NCBI GenBank assembly: GCA_001825035.1
Contig: MHUO01000006.1
Location: 19,444 to 75,582, forward strand
Direction: 5' to 3'
Length of the DNA stretch: 56,139 bases
DNA from: Candidatus Wildermuthbacteria bacterium RIFOXYD1_FULL_50_12
Lineage (GTDB): Bacteria > Patescibacteriota > Minisyncoccia > Minisyncoccales > UBA10102
The notes below the pieces were generated by a model that was not told the origin of the DNA, searched no databases, and worked only from the letters and a program-made list of their open reading frames with translations. Shown here in pieces: positions 1 to 8,690 of this stretch; positions within the stretch are counted from its first letter, which is position 1, and each line of letters starts with the position of its first letter. A program made the position numbers and the translations under genes.

Positions 1-539
1 ACAAGCTTCATTAAGTCCTGTTCGATTTTTATGGGGTCTTTATGGGCGGTCAAGCCGAGCTTTTGAGAAAGTCGCATCACATGGGTGTCCGCGGCTATCC
101 CCTCTTCTTTCTTGCCGTAAGCGTTTCCCAAAATGATAACGGCTGACTTGCGCCCGATGCCGGGCAGTAAAAGTAAGTCCTCCATCGTATCTGGCACTCT
201 GTCCCGGAACTTCTCTTTGATAATTTTCGCCGCTTCCAAAATACTCTTTGCCTTTGCCTTGTAAAATCCAGTTTGCCTCACATCCTGCTCAAACTCTTCT
301 CTGGTCCGCCGGCTGGCGGATGTTTTCATATAATCCTCCAATGTGCGGTACTTTCGAAAGAGCTTTTCGGTAACTTCGTTCACTTTTTTGTCGGTGCACT
401 GGGCGGACAAGCGCACCGCAACCAAAAGTTCCCAAGCATTGGAATACTTGAGAACGATTTTGGCGCGGGGGAACAGCTCCCAAAGCTTCCTCACTATTCG
501 CAGGGCTCTTCGCTTGCGAACTGCGAAGTTGTTTTCCAT
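1..539 (-). CDS. nth: Endonuclease III, C-terminal part outside window
   Basis: Base-excision repair DNA glycosylase/AP lyase that removes oxidised pyrimidines. About 179 codons are visible from the ATG at 537-539, which lies 9 nt after the preceding stop. The reading shows the conserved helix VRLSAQCTDKKVNEV, the helix-hairpin-helix LPGIGRKSA near residues 125-133 with the catalytic Lys, and AADTHVMRL with the catalytic Asp near 151. The C-terminal Cys loop for the 4Fe-4S cluster would lie beyond base 1, so it cannot be checked. A palindromic repeat (305-320) adds a few residues (SASRRT) in frame in a loop before the helix GFYKAKA. Family assignment is secure. Confidence 0.93.
   Translation of the reverse strand, partial: MENNFAVRKRRALRIVRKLWELFPRAKIVLKYSNAWELLVAVRLSAQCTDKKVNEVTEKLFRKYRTLEDYMKTSASRRTREEFEQDVRQTGFYKAKAKSILEAAKIIKEKFRDRVPDTMEDLLLLPGIGRKSAVIILGNAYGKKEEGIAADTHVMRLSQKLGLTAHKDPIKIEQDLMKL
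305..320. repeat. Palindromic element TCCGCC-GGCGGA inside nth
   Basis: The sequence TCCGCCGGCTGGCGGA has 6-bp inverted arms around a 4-nt loop. It is read in frame within nth as extra loop residues. The same arms recur at 56047-56062 inside the group I intron, with a different loop, which marks a dispersed family and not chance GC-rich codons. Confidence 0.6.
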
Positions 540-548
540 TGTGGAAAC

Positions 549-2174
549 CTACTGTTGCATTTGTTGTCGGACTTGTTCTTGAATCGGCTCACAGCCGCAT
601 CCATTCTCATCGTTAAATTCCTGATATCCCGGGATACAATCAAACCTTAACCGCGAACACTCCTCGCGATCTCTGCTCTGATATCTTCTGCCTTCCTCAC
701 ATCCGCAACCTACCGCGTCGGTAAAATGTTTAAACCCAGAATCGCAAGAAAAATCAGCGCGCGTACATTCCTCTCCAATAAACTTATATTCTCTGCACCT
801 GCCTTCATACGCAACCCGCACTTCCGCGCCTCGCTCTGCCATGCAGCGATTGGAATATGTTTTTCCGTCCTCCCCGCATACGGGCGCATATTCCATGGTG
901 CACGCAACCGCCCCTTCGCGCGGCCTCAAAGGAAGCGGCAAGGCCTCAATTCGAGTTCTGATTCGTTCAAGAACTTGCGGCACATCTCTTACGACATCAA
1001 TTCCATGCTCCAAAATGCGAAGAATATTCGTCGTAATAGCTTCCGCCGCCCTCGACAACCCGAAAGCGTTTCTCGGGTTTCCTTCTCCAAGGGCGATTTT
1101 TGCACCCTCAAGATGGCGCTTGGCATTTTCAAGCAGAGTCCGTACCGCTTGGGGAGTTGCGTCTCCGAGCTCTTCAATGCGTTCTTCAATTTTTTGGATG
1201 CGCTCTTCGGCCCTCGCAATCTGTTCCCTTGCCTCTGCTTCAAACTCTTTCCCCTCTTCCACGGTTTCTTCCAATTCCTCACGAGCTTCCTCCAAAACGT
1301 CTGCGGTTCGCTCGGAAACCCGCACCCGTATTTCTTCTAAAATTCTCGTGCGGCCGAGCGCGTTGCCCGGAATCTGCCGCAGAGCTTCTTTTAATCGCTC
1401 AACCCCCTCCTCTCCCTGCTCGGCAAACCGCTCAATGCTCTCTTGGGCGTGTTCCGAAAGATTTATGCGCAATTCTTCAAGCCGTTCCTTTGTCTGTTCC
1501 GGTATGTTCCCGCTCTGCTGGAGACGATCAAGTATCTCGAGTGATCGCACGTATTGTAACGTACTCCCCTTTCCCTGCTCAAAAGCGATTTTGAGCCGTT
1601 CCTGAAATCTCTCCGGCGCGTCTTTCTTGGCAACCTCTCCCAGCGTCTCCTGCACTTTTACCCTGATGTTTTGAATGATGCTTTTTTGCGCATCGTGCTT
1701 TGCCTCCAGCCCCTCAAGGAGCTTTTCATGAACAATCTGCCTCTGGGCGATAGCGTCAAGCAGACGGTCAATGTTGGGGTTCTCCGACGTCTCCCGCAAA
1801 CTTTCGAGGCGCGCGCGCAGTCGCTCCTGCGCGCGCTCATAATTGAGCATTGCCCGGGCAATGCCTCGTTCATTCGCAGGATCTTCTTGGGCAACTTTTT
1901 TTGCTTCCGCCGCTTTTTCGCTTGCGATTTTCAATTCCAGCTCTGTCTTCGCGACCGTATTAAAGGTAAACGCGCGCTGCAAGCCGCGGCCGATTTCTTT
2001 GAAGAAATAAAACGGGTTTGTCGGGAGCAATCCGGGATCCTCCACTCCCAAATCCGCGTTTGTCACCGTTTCTGCCTCCACAACGGCTTCTGTAGTGAGT
2101 TCGGCTTCTTGGGCAAGCGCAGTTCCGACCCCAAGGAAAGAAAGGATAAGAAATGAAGCGAGAAATGTTCTCAT
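549..2174 (-). CDS. Secreted DUF5667 protein with Kazal-type domain
   Basis: A 541-residue exported protein. Residues 1-21 form a signal peptide ending near ALAQ. Residues about 48-95 match the DUF5667 pattern (LPTNPFYFFKEIGRGLQ), common in CPR surface proteins. A long charged coiled-coil region rich in Glu and Arg follows to about 420. Next comes a Kazal-like module (CTMEYAPVCGEDGKTYSNRC, near 430-465), then two short Cys-rich repeats each ending GCGCE. Kazal modules inhibit serine proteases in other organisms; here that is only a suggestion. It probably works outside the cell as an extended coiled-coil stalk. It lies directly upstream of nth. Confidence 0.8.
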   Translation of the reverse strand: MRTFLASFLILSFLGVGTALAQEAELTTEAVVEAETVTNADLGVEDPGLLPTNPFYFFKEIGRGLQRAFTFNTVAKTELELKIASEKAAEAKKVAQEDPANERGIARAMLNYERAQERLRARLESLRETSENPNIDRLLDAIAQRQIVHEKLLEGLEAKHDAQKSIIQNIRVKVQETLGEVAKKDAPERFQERLKIAFEQGKGSTLQYVRSLEILDRLQQSGNIPEQTKERLEELRINLSEHAQESIERFAEQGEEGVERLKEALRQIPGNALGRTRILEEIRVRVSERTADVLEEAREELEETVEEGKEFEAEAREQIARAEERIQKIEERIEELGDATPQAVRTLLENAKRHLEGAKIALGEGNPRNAFGLSRAAEAITTNILRILEHGIDVVRDVPQVLERIRTRIEALPLPLRPREGAVACTMEYAPVCGEDGKTYSNRCMAERGAEVRVAYEGRCREYKFIGEECTRADFSCDSGFKHFTDAVGCGCEEGRRYQSRDREECSRLRFDCIPGYQEFNDENGCGCEPIQEQVRQQMQQ

Positions 2175-2226
2175 AGCGTTTTTATTTATTAATTTATTAT
2201 TTGCTTAACCTAAGTATTTGTTATTT

Positions 2227-3348
2227 TTATAATCGCGCGGGGATCGGTTCTGCTTGGGGTTTTCTGACTTCGAGAGTGAAGCAGGCGCGGCCGATGCCGT
2301 GGTTCCACAGTTCTTCAGAAAACGCACGCGGCTTTTCTTGATATTGCGACGAAGCGGTATCGGTTTCAAATATTGCGCAAAGCTGATACGTATCTTCTGT
2401 AAGAATGATATACTCATAGGGTTCTCCGGTTTTGGGATCGGTAATTGACTGCACATAGTATCTGGCGTCGCGCAAATCCTCCAGAACCTCGGGAAGCTCT
2501 TTGCTGCGCTCCCAATAGCTGTCTATGGCAAAGGTAATCTGCTGGAGGTCGGAAATTCTCCGCTCGTCAAACTGCAAAAGCCGCTGTTGAGCCGGCGTGC
2601 CAACCAACATCAGCCCGTAGAGCACCGTTAAGGCAACGGAAACAACCACAGCGCCGGTGAAAATTTTCGCGGCCATCGGTTTCTCTCCCGCCTGCGCGCG
2701 CGGGGCGCTTGCGGCAAGTTCCCCCTTTTCTTTTTCTTCCCTTTGCAAACTCCACAAATAATACCCGAAAATACTCCCGGTAATTGCCAAAATCGTAAAG
2801 GCCTTAAGCAAAAACCTCGTGGTGAGTTCACCCGACAATAAACTTGCAAGCACCGCAATCAAGTCGCCAATAATAATACCGGCCGCAATCACCAAGGTAA
2901 TGTAGGTGAGCCATTTTGCCACCTTTGACTGGCGCCGCTCCGGATCTTTTGCGGCAGCTTTCGCCAATCGCCACATCATAAACAGATACAGGGGGAAGGC
3001 AATAATCAAAGAGGCGAGCGCCGTGGTGAGGCCGCGCGGGAAGAATCCGCCGTATTGGAGAAGATCGGGCAGGAATTTGTCAATAAACGCGAATACCAAA
3101 ACGCCGAAACTGAACGCGGAAATATACAGGGTAATAAAAGAAATTAGGTAAAGGAAGGCCTCCCGCGCCTGCAGATAGGGTTTGGGCTTGGGCACCGGAA
3201 CCGGGAAAGAAACCTCGGCAAATGCGGCTAACGCTTTTTGCACTTCTTCTGCCTGCCATCCGGCATCCAAAAGCGCCCGCTCTATTAAAGCACGCTCCTG
3301 ACCCTTTCCCAACGCTTCTTTTACAAATGCATAAAGTTCGTTGCTCAT
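2227..3348 (-). CDS. DUF5671-type membrane protein with pilin-like C-terminal domain
   Basis: A 373-residue polytopic membrane protein. The N-terminus (ELYAFVKEALGKGQERALIE...GWQAEEVQKAL) is a short helical module of the kind fused to DUF5671. About four to five membrane segments follow between residues 60 and 200, with another near 230-250. The C-terminal soluble part (RRISDLQQITFAIDSYWER... TDPKTGEPYEYIIL...YQLCAIFET) resembles the globular part of type II pseudopilins seen in many Parcubacteria proteins. Function is unknown. The stop is about 50 nt before the next start, in an AT-rich gap. Confidence 0.7.
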   Translation of the reverse strand: MSNELYAFVKEALGKGQERALIERALLDAGWQAEEVQKALAAFAEVSFPVPVPKPKPYLQAREAFLYLISFITLYISAFSFGVLVFAFIDKFLPDLLQYGGFFPRGLTTALASLIIAFPLYLFMMWRLAKAAAKDPERRQSKVAKWLTYITLVIAAGIIIGDLIAVLASLLSGELTTRFLLKAFTILAITGSIFGYYLWSLQREEKEKGELAASAPRAQAGEKPMAAKIFTGAVVVSVALTVLYGLMLVGTPAQQRLLQFDERRISDLQQITFAIDSYWERSKELPEVLEDLRDARYYVQSITDPKTGEPYEYIILTEDTYQLCAIFETDTASSQYQEKPRAFSEELWNHGIGRACFTLEVRKPQAEPIPARL

Positions 3349-3365
3349 ATATATTTTAAAAGAAG

Positions 3366-4337
3366 TTAGTAACCTCTTTGCTTATCGACTAAATTGGGAA
3401 GGCGCTCACCTGCAAGATACGCCCTCAAGTTTTCACAAAATACCTCAACTGCCCTGTCCATATATTTCTCCGAGATTCCGGATTGGTGGGGAGTAATCAC
3501 CACGTTCTCCATTCCCCATAGAGAGCTCTCCTGGGACAGGGGTTCCTCTTGGAAAACATCAAGCGCGGCTCCGGCTATCATTTTCTGTCTCAGAGCATCA
3601 ATAAGTTCCTGTTCATGCACCACTTTGCCACGGCCGACATTGAGCAATACCGCCGATTGCTTCATTATACGAAATTTTTCCATATCAAACAAATGATGGG
3701 TCTCCTCGGTATAGGGCAAGGTAAGCACCACAAAATCTGCCTGCGGGAGCGCTTTTTTAAGATCTCCTGAGGGGTAAAGCTCGGAAACAAAATCTGGCTT
3801 TTCTTTCCCGGCGCGATCCACCGCGATAACGCGAGCGCCAAAAGCGCTTGCCAGTCGCGCGGTTTCAGAGCCAATGTGCCCTAGTCCTACGATGAGCACC
3901 GTTTTATCCTTGAGCTCCGTGAGTTTGTTGTCCTTCTGCCAGATTTTTCTTTGCTGGCTGATAAAAGAGTCACGCAGTCGCCTCGTGAAAATGAGAAGAA
4001 AGGCAATAATGTGTTCGGCGATCGGCGTTGCGTGAATGCCGGCAACGTTTCCCACGATTACATCTGAATTTCTCACCTCAGGCGTTAAAACGTGCTCCAC
4101 TCCCGCAGAAAAAGAATGAATCCACTTAAGATTTTTCGTGTCCCGTATTTCAGGCAAAGACCAAAGTGTTCCCGCAAGCACATCCGCTCCTTCAAGATGA
4201 CGATTGACTTTCTCCTCGTCATCTGAAGAAACCAAAACAACCTCGCCTTGAGGAACTATGCTTTGTATCTGCTGTACATGTTTTTGGGTAATAACGTGGT
4301 GAAGCCGAGTAGGATCTTGCACCAAAAGAATCTTCAT
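3366..4337 (-). CDS. D-isomer-specific 2-hydroxyacid dehydrogenase
   Basis: NAD(P)-dependent oxidoreductase of about 323 residues that interconverts a 2-keto acid and a D-2-hydroxy acid; the substrate cannot be told. The Rossmann motif GLGHIGSETARLASAFG is followed by an Asp (VIAVDRA), which favours NAD. The catalytic Arg (NVGRGKVV), Glu (FQEEPL) and His (TPHQSG) are all present. I chose the ATG at 4335-4337 (MKILLVQD) because the family starts with this strand. A longer frame to 4412 would overlap the upstream channel gene and has no matching residues. It is probably co-transcribed with the channel gene, 28 nt upstream. Confidence 0.9.
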   Translation of the reverse strand: MKILLVQDPTRLHHVITQKHVQQIQSIVPQGEVVLVSSDDEEKVNRHLEGADVLAGTLWSLPEIRDTKNLKWIHSFSAGVEHVLTPEVRNSDVIVGNVAGIHATPIAEHIIAFLLIFTRRLRDSFISQQRKIWQKDNKLTELKDKTVLIVGLGHIGSETARLASAFGARVIAVDRAGKEKPDFVSELYPSGDLKKALPQADFVVLTLPYTEETHHLFDMEKFRIMKQSAVLLNVGRGKVVHEQELIDALRQKMIAGAALDVFQEEPLSQESSLWGMENVVITPHQSGISEKYMDRAVEVFCENLRAYLAGERLPNLVDKQRGY

Positions 4338-4365
4338 ATCGTTATTGGAACGTATGCATCCGCAT

Positions 4366-5181
4366 TTATCGATGCTTTTCTTCTTCCAAAAGATGTCTGT
4401 GTTTTTTCGCAAATCTTCTCTTGGAGGACTTAAATTCCTCGAGCTCTTGCGCTATCTCTTCCCCAAATATAAGCATCTGGAAAAAACGTCCGAGTGTTAA
4501 AATTGCAAAACTCAGAAAGCCAACTCCAACGATCATCACAAATCCCAAAAAGAGCTTCCCGACGAAAGAAGCAGGAAACGCATTGCCGAATCCAACGGAA
4601 GAAAGCGCGGACATCACCGACCACATTGCATCTTGAATCGTTCGAATCTGAGTTCCTGGAACTCCTTCTTCAATGTGGAATAGAATAATAGAAAAAACAA
4701 TGGTCAGCAGGATAAACGCAACGAAATAAATCTGAAGATTAATCTTGAGAAGTTCCCGAGCGGCTTTTTCTCTTCCGTAACGGTGTTTGATTACGCGCAA
4801 AATTTTCAGCAGTCGAAATAAACGAAACAATCTGAGCAACCGCACGATTCGCAAGGTTTTAAGAAACTGCAAATTGGCCAAAGCGAGAAAGGTAGGAAGG
4901 ATGGCAAGAAGATCGATAATCCCGTAAAAGCTAAAGATATAGGCGCGTTTGCTCGGCGCCAGATAGATGTAAATCAGGTACTCAATGGTGAATACGGCGC
5001 CGATCAAGTATTCAAGCAATGTAAAAATTCCTTGGTACCGCTCGTGAAGCGCTGGATTTGTCTCGAGCAAAACCAAAACAACCGAAGCAATAATAACAAT
5101 CGCAAGGAAATTATTGACAATCCAGAATTTTTTGGAATCGCTCTCCTCAATAAAAATTTTCTGGAGATGTTCCCTCAGCAC
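4366..5181 (-). CDS. Voltage-gated-type K+ channel with SVGFGN filter
   Basis: Six-helix tetrameric cation channel subunit of 271 residues. S1-S3 occupy about 22-105. S4 (about 107-133) carries seven or more Arg/Lys at roughly three-residue spacing (LKTLRIVRLLRLFRLFRLLK), as in voltage sensors. S5 is near 148-170, the pore loop near 182-200 and S6 near 205-235, followed by a charged cytosolic tail. The selectivity filter reads SVGFGN (195-200) instead of the usual TVGYGD; this is the filter of animal hERG channels. It sits between the dehydrogenase and the isomerase, spaced 28 and 9 nt. K+ selectivity is inferred from GFG. Confidence 0.88.
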   Translation of the reverse strand: MLREHLQKIFIEESDSKKFWIVNNFLAIVIIASVVLVLLETNPALHERYQGIFTLLEYLIGAVFTIEYLIYIYLAPSKRAYIFSFYGIIDLLAILPTFLALANLQFLKTLRIVRLLRLFRLFRLLKILRVIKHRYGREKAARELLKINLQIYFVAFILLTIVFSIILFHIEEGVPGTQIRTIQDAMWSVMSALSSVGFGNAFPASFVGKLFLGFVMIVGVGFLSFAILTLGRFFQMLIFGEEIAQELEEFKSSKRRFAKKHRHLLEEEKHR

Positions 5182-5190
5182 CTAAGCAAA

Positions 5191-6195
5191 TTAGCCAATT
5201 AATTTCTTAAACTCTTCAATCATCGGAACCTGTTCTGGGTCGCGATCGTACATCTTTGCGGTGTAAAACGCTGCCCAGTCGGCCGTGAGAATGGAACTAA
5301 AGATTTTATCCAGCATGGATCCCACTCCCAGCGAAACAATCTCTACCTCAAACCCTCTCTCTACAAGCTGCTGTTCCAAAATATCCATCCTCCTGCGAAT
5401 TCGCACGTGGTCCACGGTGTCTACAAGAAATATGAAGTGAAATTTGTCGCAGAGCTCTTTCGTGGGATCGGTCGCGTCGAAAGCACTCATCTCGTTATGG
5501 TTCAGCTCCGGGAATGTGTTAAAGAACGCAGGGATCTTTGCCGTCTCGTTGAACCTAATCTTCCAGTTATAAGCAATTGAGTAATTTTTGTTTGAGGCGT
5601 ATATGATGGGTACTTTCCCACGCAGCATTACAGCCAGTTCCCTTCCTCTCTGCTCAAACATCCCTGCTGTTTCTGCGAGCTGTTCGCCCACCACTGTCGC
5701 TTCCTCTGCAACATCATCCCTTCCTACCATCTTTGCCAATGCTTTAAACGTAAATCCAAGAGCGGAACGCGGCTGAATGTCAGTATCCGGAATTTCAATG
5801 TACGGCACCCCATGCTGATTCGCGCGTATAAGCAGATCGCCGCCCGTTGAAATGGCGGCTATGGGATAGCCGTTTTTTAGCGCCTCTTCAAAAGAGCTCA
5901 GCGCCTCCTCCGTGTTGCCCGAATACGAACTCACGATAATAAGCGTCCGTCTAAGGACGTCGTCGCGCCATCGCGGCAAGCCGTAATCCTGATGCACCGT
6001 AAGATCAAAACCGGGCACGACATTCTGAAAGATGTCTCCCGGCAAGTGAGAGCCGCCCATGCCGCACAAAATATATTTGCCCAAGGCCTTCCATTTCTCG
6101 AAATTTGCGATTTTGGGCTCCCACGCGAACTGCTTGGGAAAATTGCGAATCGCCTCCTCCATTATATTTTTGGTTATAGGTAGAAAAGTATCCAC
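5191..6195 (-). CDS. Bifunctional phosphoglucose/phosphomannose isomerase
   Basis: SIS-domain isomerase of 334 residues interconverting fructose-6-P with glucose-6-P or mannose-6-P, linking glycolysis to sugar-nucleotide synthesis. Visible motifs are CGMGGSHLPGD (phosphate loop), SSYSGNTEEAL (second phosphate-binding loop) and ELNHNEMSAFD with the catalytic Glu and His. Length matches the archaeal/CPR family. The GTG at 6193-6195 is chosen because relatives have about ten residues before the NIMEEAIRNFP helix; the ATG at 6160-6162 is the alternative. The GTG start overlaps the end of a possible 33-residue membrane peptide gene by 22 nt. Confidence 0.9.
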   Translation of the reverse strand: MDTFLPITKNIMEEAIRNFPKQFAWEPKIANFEKWKALGKYILCGMGGSHLPGDIFQNVVPGFDLTVHQDYGLPRWRDDVLRRTLIIVSSYSGNTEEALSSFEEALKNGYPIAAISTGGDLLIRANQHGVPYIEIPDTDIQPRSALGFTFKALAKMVGRDDVAEEATVVGEQLAETAGMFEQRGRELAVMLRGKVPIIYASNKNYSIAYNWKIRFNETAKIPAFFNTFPELNHNEMSAFDATDPTKELCDKFHFIFLVDTVDHVRIRRRMDILEQQLVERGFEVEIVSLGVGSMLDKIFSSILTADWAAFYTAKMYDRDPEQVPMIEEFKKLIG

Positions 6196-6275
6196 CCCGC
6201 CGTAGCCAATCCTACCACGAGCACGATGCCCACGAACTTCCAGTTCGTTTCAGGGTCGTTAAGCGTTAAACGCAT
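6174..6275 (-). CDS. Possible single-pass membrane peptide, 33 residues
   Basis: A small frame starting ATG at 6273-6275 reads MRLTLNDPETNWKFVGIVLV and ends FYL: a short polar start, NWKF, then one hydrophobic helix. The NWKF-plus-helix pattern recurs as the N-terminal anchor of two proteins in the paralog island (for example KTNWKFLAIVIALVV). A good -10 box lies about 50 nt upstream. There is no clear Shine-Dalgarno sequence. It overlaps the isomerase start, so it could also be just leader sequence. Confidence 0.4.
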   Translation of the reverse strand: MRLTLNDPETNWKFVGIVLVVGLATAGWILFYL

Positions 6276-6323
6276 AGTGCGAAAATATGAGTTATATTAT
6301 TATACGTTCAACCTTTGTTTCCT

Positions 6324-6329
6324 ATTATA
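6324..6329 (-). promoter_or_regulatory. Candidate -10 box for the isomerase transcript
   Basis: Read on the minus strand, TATAAT sits in an AT-rich gap between the 418-residue gene and the isomerase. No convincing -35 hexamer lies 16-18 nt upstream, so the site rests on the -10 match and its position alone. Confidence 0.4.
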
Positions 6330-6340
6330 CTATACTCTTT

Positions 6341-7597
6341 TTAGAATCGAATTACACCTTTTTCCATGCCCTCCAGAATGTGCTGTTCAAGCTTTGGATA
6401 GCCGTCCACATACTCGGCGAACAGCCGATTCCACAAGGCCTCGTGCTGGTGGTAGGTAAGGCGCGCCTCCTTGCCTTCTGTCTTATGCGCCACTATCATC
6501 GCATTGTCTTCCAAGTCAAAGCTCACAAGTTGCCTGTTGCCGTTTGGCTTGCCCCTAGCTTGTCGAAGGGGAAAGAATCCAGCTACGGACCAAAAATTGT
6601 CCCAAAATTCAAGGCTGACTTCCTCGTGTTTTTTGCCAAAGGCCACAATATCTTCTTCTGCTTTTCTCCAGTGCATGGCTTCCGGGTTCACGTGCGGCAG
6701 GAACAGCCGCGGATCTTCGGGATTTTCTTTCCATAGATAACGCTGGATAATAAGCCATTTACCCTGAGCGGAGTCGAAGGGTTCGCCCGCTTCGGGCACG
6801 TCGCCGCGCAGGAGAGAGATAAACTTTTGATTAAAATCGGGCAGTTTTGCATATTTTTGGAATAATGTGCTGTAAAAAGCAATCTCGTGAAAATAATGAA
6901 GCAACAAAGCGAAATCCCTCACAAACTTGCCCTTGCCCGACTGCGCAATAGGGTTGAGAAATATAACGCCAAACTCCTTTAAGTGGCTCACGTTGTGGTG
7001 TTTCTTGGCAACGTATTTTTTCGCAACTTCCTCCCATTGCGGTCCCAGCACTTTCAGCTCAATGGGACGGCGCTCAAAATCGTTTGACGTAAACTTAGTA
7101 TAGGCAACCTCAAAGGTCTTATGCATCCACTCGTCGGTTTCCGTGAAGCGCAAAGCGGAAAAAATCTCGGTAATGTCTTCTCTCTTCAGCAATTCGTCTA
7201 TATCTTTATACCCGAGATACCTGAGGATTGCTTCTGGCTCGCGCTCGCGCAAAATCTGCTCGCCGTATTCTTTTTTCAGAAAAAAACCCTCGCTTTCCTT
7301 TGCAATAGTGCGCGCGGCATCCGCCACCTTCTCAAAATCAATGCTGCCGCGATCAATGCCGAGAAACTCGTAGAGTTCTCTGTCGCTTTCTTCCGCTTTT
7401 TTGCCGAGTGCCTCAACTACTTCCTCTGCCGTCGCGCCTCTGCCCAATCCGAGGTCGTCCAGCGCCCGCGCGATCAACTCTTCATTCTGCTGCTCCACCT
7501 TCTCCAAAGCCGGCTCAAACCCCGCTTTCTGCATCGCCCTCTCCAACTCTTCCAAATTCCCTTTCGATATTCCCAAAATCTCCGCAACTTTTTCCAT
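6341..7597 (-). CDS. Unrecognised 418-residue soluble protein with two repeat insertions
   Basis: I do not recognise this protein. It has no signal peptide or membrane segment. The N-terminal third is helical and acidic, with repeated short helices (ISKGNLEELERAMQKAG, LGLGRGATAEEVVEAL). The rest is mixed, with conserved-looking stretches such as HYFHEIAFYSTLFQKYAKLP, LFLPHVNPEAMHWRKAEEDI and TYHQHEALWNRLFAEY. The many His and Trp residues could suggest an active site, but none matches a family I can name. Two copies of a CCTTCGAC-type repeat are read in frame (encoding PFDSAQGK near 6762-6781 and FPLRQARG near 6552-6571). Confidence 0.75.
   Translation of the reverse strand: MEKVAEILGISKGNLEELERAMQKAGFEPALEKVEQQNEELIARALDDLGLGRGATAEEVVEALGKKAEESDRELYEFLGIDRGSIDFEKVADAARTIAKESEGFFLKKEYGEQILREREPEAILRYLGYKDIDELLKREDITEIFSALRFTETDEWMHKTFEVAYTKFTSNDFERRPIELKVLGPQWEEVAKKYVAKKHHNVSHLKEFGVIFLNPIAQSGKGKFVRDFALLLHYFHEIAFYSTLFQKYAKLPDFNQKFISLLRGDVPEAGEPFDSAQGKWLIIQRYLWKENPEDPRLFLPHVNPEAMHWRKAEEDIVAFGKKHEEVSLEFWDNFWSVAGFFPLRQARGKPNGNRQLVSFDLEDNAMIVAHKTEGKEARLTYHQHEALWNRLFAEYVDGYPKLEQHILEGMEKGVIRF
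6552..6571. repeat. CCTTCGAC-type dispersed repeat, copy 1
   Basis: Minus-strand sequence CCCCTTCGACAAGCTAGGGG is a variant of the widespread CCTTCGACAAGCTCAGGG element, with outer arms CCCCT/AGGGG. It is read in frame inside the unrecognised 418-residue gene. Confidence 0.6.
6762..6781. repeat. CCTTCGAC-type dispersed repeat, copy 2
   Basis: Minus-strand sequence CCCTTCGACTCCGCTCAGGG lies in the same gene as copy 1 and encodes FDSAQG in frame. This form is familiar from many environmental genomes as a dispersed short element. Two copies in one gene make chance unlikely. Confidence 0.6.
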
Positions 7598-7610
7598 AGT
7601 CTATATCATC

Positions 7611-8687
7611 TTAATTTACCCTATCCCCCAAAGTACTTTCTAAATATCCCTTGAATACTGCATTTTCTTCTTTTAAATTATTCGAAAAACAAACGTACTC
7701 CAAATATCCATCCCCGCAACCCTCCCAAACCTCGTCCTCCTTGAGTATTGTACAAAATGCGTGAGTTCCGTTTAGGATTGGCCGAGGTGACGGCAAAAAT
7801 GATTTTGCTGCTATAAAGTATTCCTGACCTTCTGGGGAATACAAAATTTTATAACTAGTTCCACCGACACAAGTGCCGCCCGCTCCCCCAGCTGCAAGGA
7901 AAAACTCTTCATGCCCATCGTTATTTACATCCTCAATCTGCTCGAATTCCCCCATCCATTCGACACCGTATCCAAATTCATTAGTATTCGAGAGATGCAA
8001 CCGAAGCTGCGTCTCAATTCTCTCGATATCTACTGTTTGTTTCTCCACAAACCGAAACGTGGAGACGGCTTGGGCATGGGCATTAAAGAAGATGTCTAGC
8101 CGATGATCATCTGAAGTAATAAAATCGTAAAATAATTTCTGATCTTTGCCGTCCAATATCAAAGTTATAACATAGCAATTATTGTCTTTTTCTGTACGAT
8201 ACTCATAACCAAAAGACGGGGGCGTATACGACCATGTTCCTACCTGAAAAGAGATGCCGTCATTTTGTACATTTTCTTGAAACCGATATGTATCTTCCGG
8301 ACTCTCAAAACGTCTGCAAGATCCCTCTTTTGTTGAATATGCGAATAGAAAAATCTGTGCCGCAGTAAGTGGGGTATTGGATAAATATGCTTCTGGAAAT
8401 GTAAGAAAAGTTAGGGAACGACCCAAAGAATCTATACTAGTCTCAAGCAGCAAATCGTTCGGATACATCGCCTCAAACCCATACTCATCATTGTGATAAG
8501 TCTGCCACTCCGAAGTATCAAAATTAGGTTGCTGAATGTTAATACTTTCTGATTGGAGCGCTGGAACTGGCGGCGGCGTTTGCTGTTGTCTCGGCGCTAA
8601 AGCGGACTGCATCTGCCACAGGAAAAGCCCGCCGAAGGCGAAGATGGCCACAACCACTACTATACCAATAACTAACGTTTTGCTCAT
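7611..8687 (-). CDS. Anchored paralog 1 (WQTY domain plus DxNxDG module)
   Basis: A 358-residue protein with an N-terminal membrane helix (about residues 5-25) and an extracytoplasmic body. Around residue 60 it carries the family signature WQTYHNDEYGFEAMYP, seen in four more genes of this window; it resembles PsbP/MOG1-like folds, though I cannot confirm this. The domain ends with VSTFRFVEK. The C-terminal part has DVNNDGHEEFFLAAGG, a Ca-binding-like DxNxDG loop followed by a Cys-containing beta segment (GGTCVGGTSYKI). Its start is 3 nt past the stop of a RelE-like toxin gene. Function unknown; probably a surface protein. Confidence 0.75.
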   Translation of the reverse strand: MSKTLVIGIVVVVAIFAFGGLFLWQMQSALAPRQQQTPPPVPALQSESINIQQPNFDTSEWQTYHNDEYGFEAMYPNDLLLETSIDSLGRSLTFLTFPEAYLSNTPLTAAQIFLFAYSTKEGSCRRFESPEDTYRFQENVQNDGISFQVGTWSYTPPSFGYEYRTEKDNNCYVITLILDGKDQKLFYDFITSDDHRLDIFFNAHAQAVSTFRFVEKQTVDIERIETQLRLHLSNTNEFGYGVEWMGEFEQIEDVNNDGHEEFFLAAGGAGGTCVGGTSYKILYSPEGQEYFIAAKSFLPSPRPILNGTHAFCTILKEDEVWEGCGDGYLEYVCFSNNLKEENAVFKGYLESTLGDRVN

Positions 8688-8690
8688 GCC

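Noticed and set aside
841-1605. Long + strand frames opposite the DUF5667 gene
   Set aside because: Ser/Arg-rich products from the antisense of a Glu/Arg coiled coil; no start signals or known motifs.
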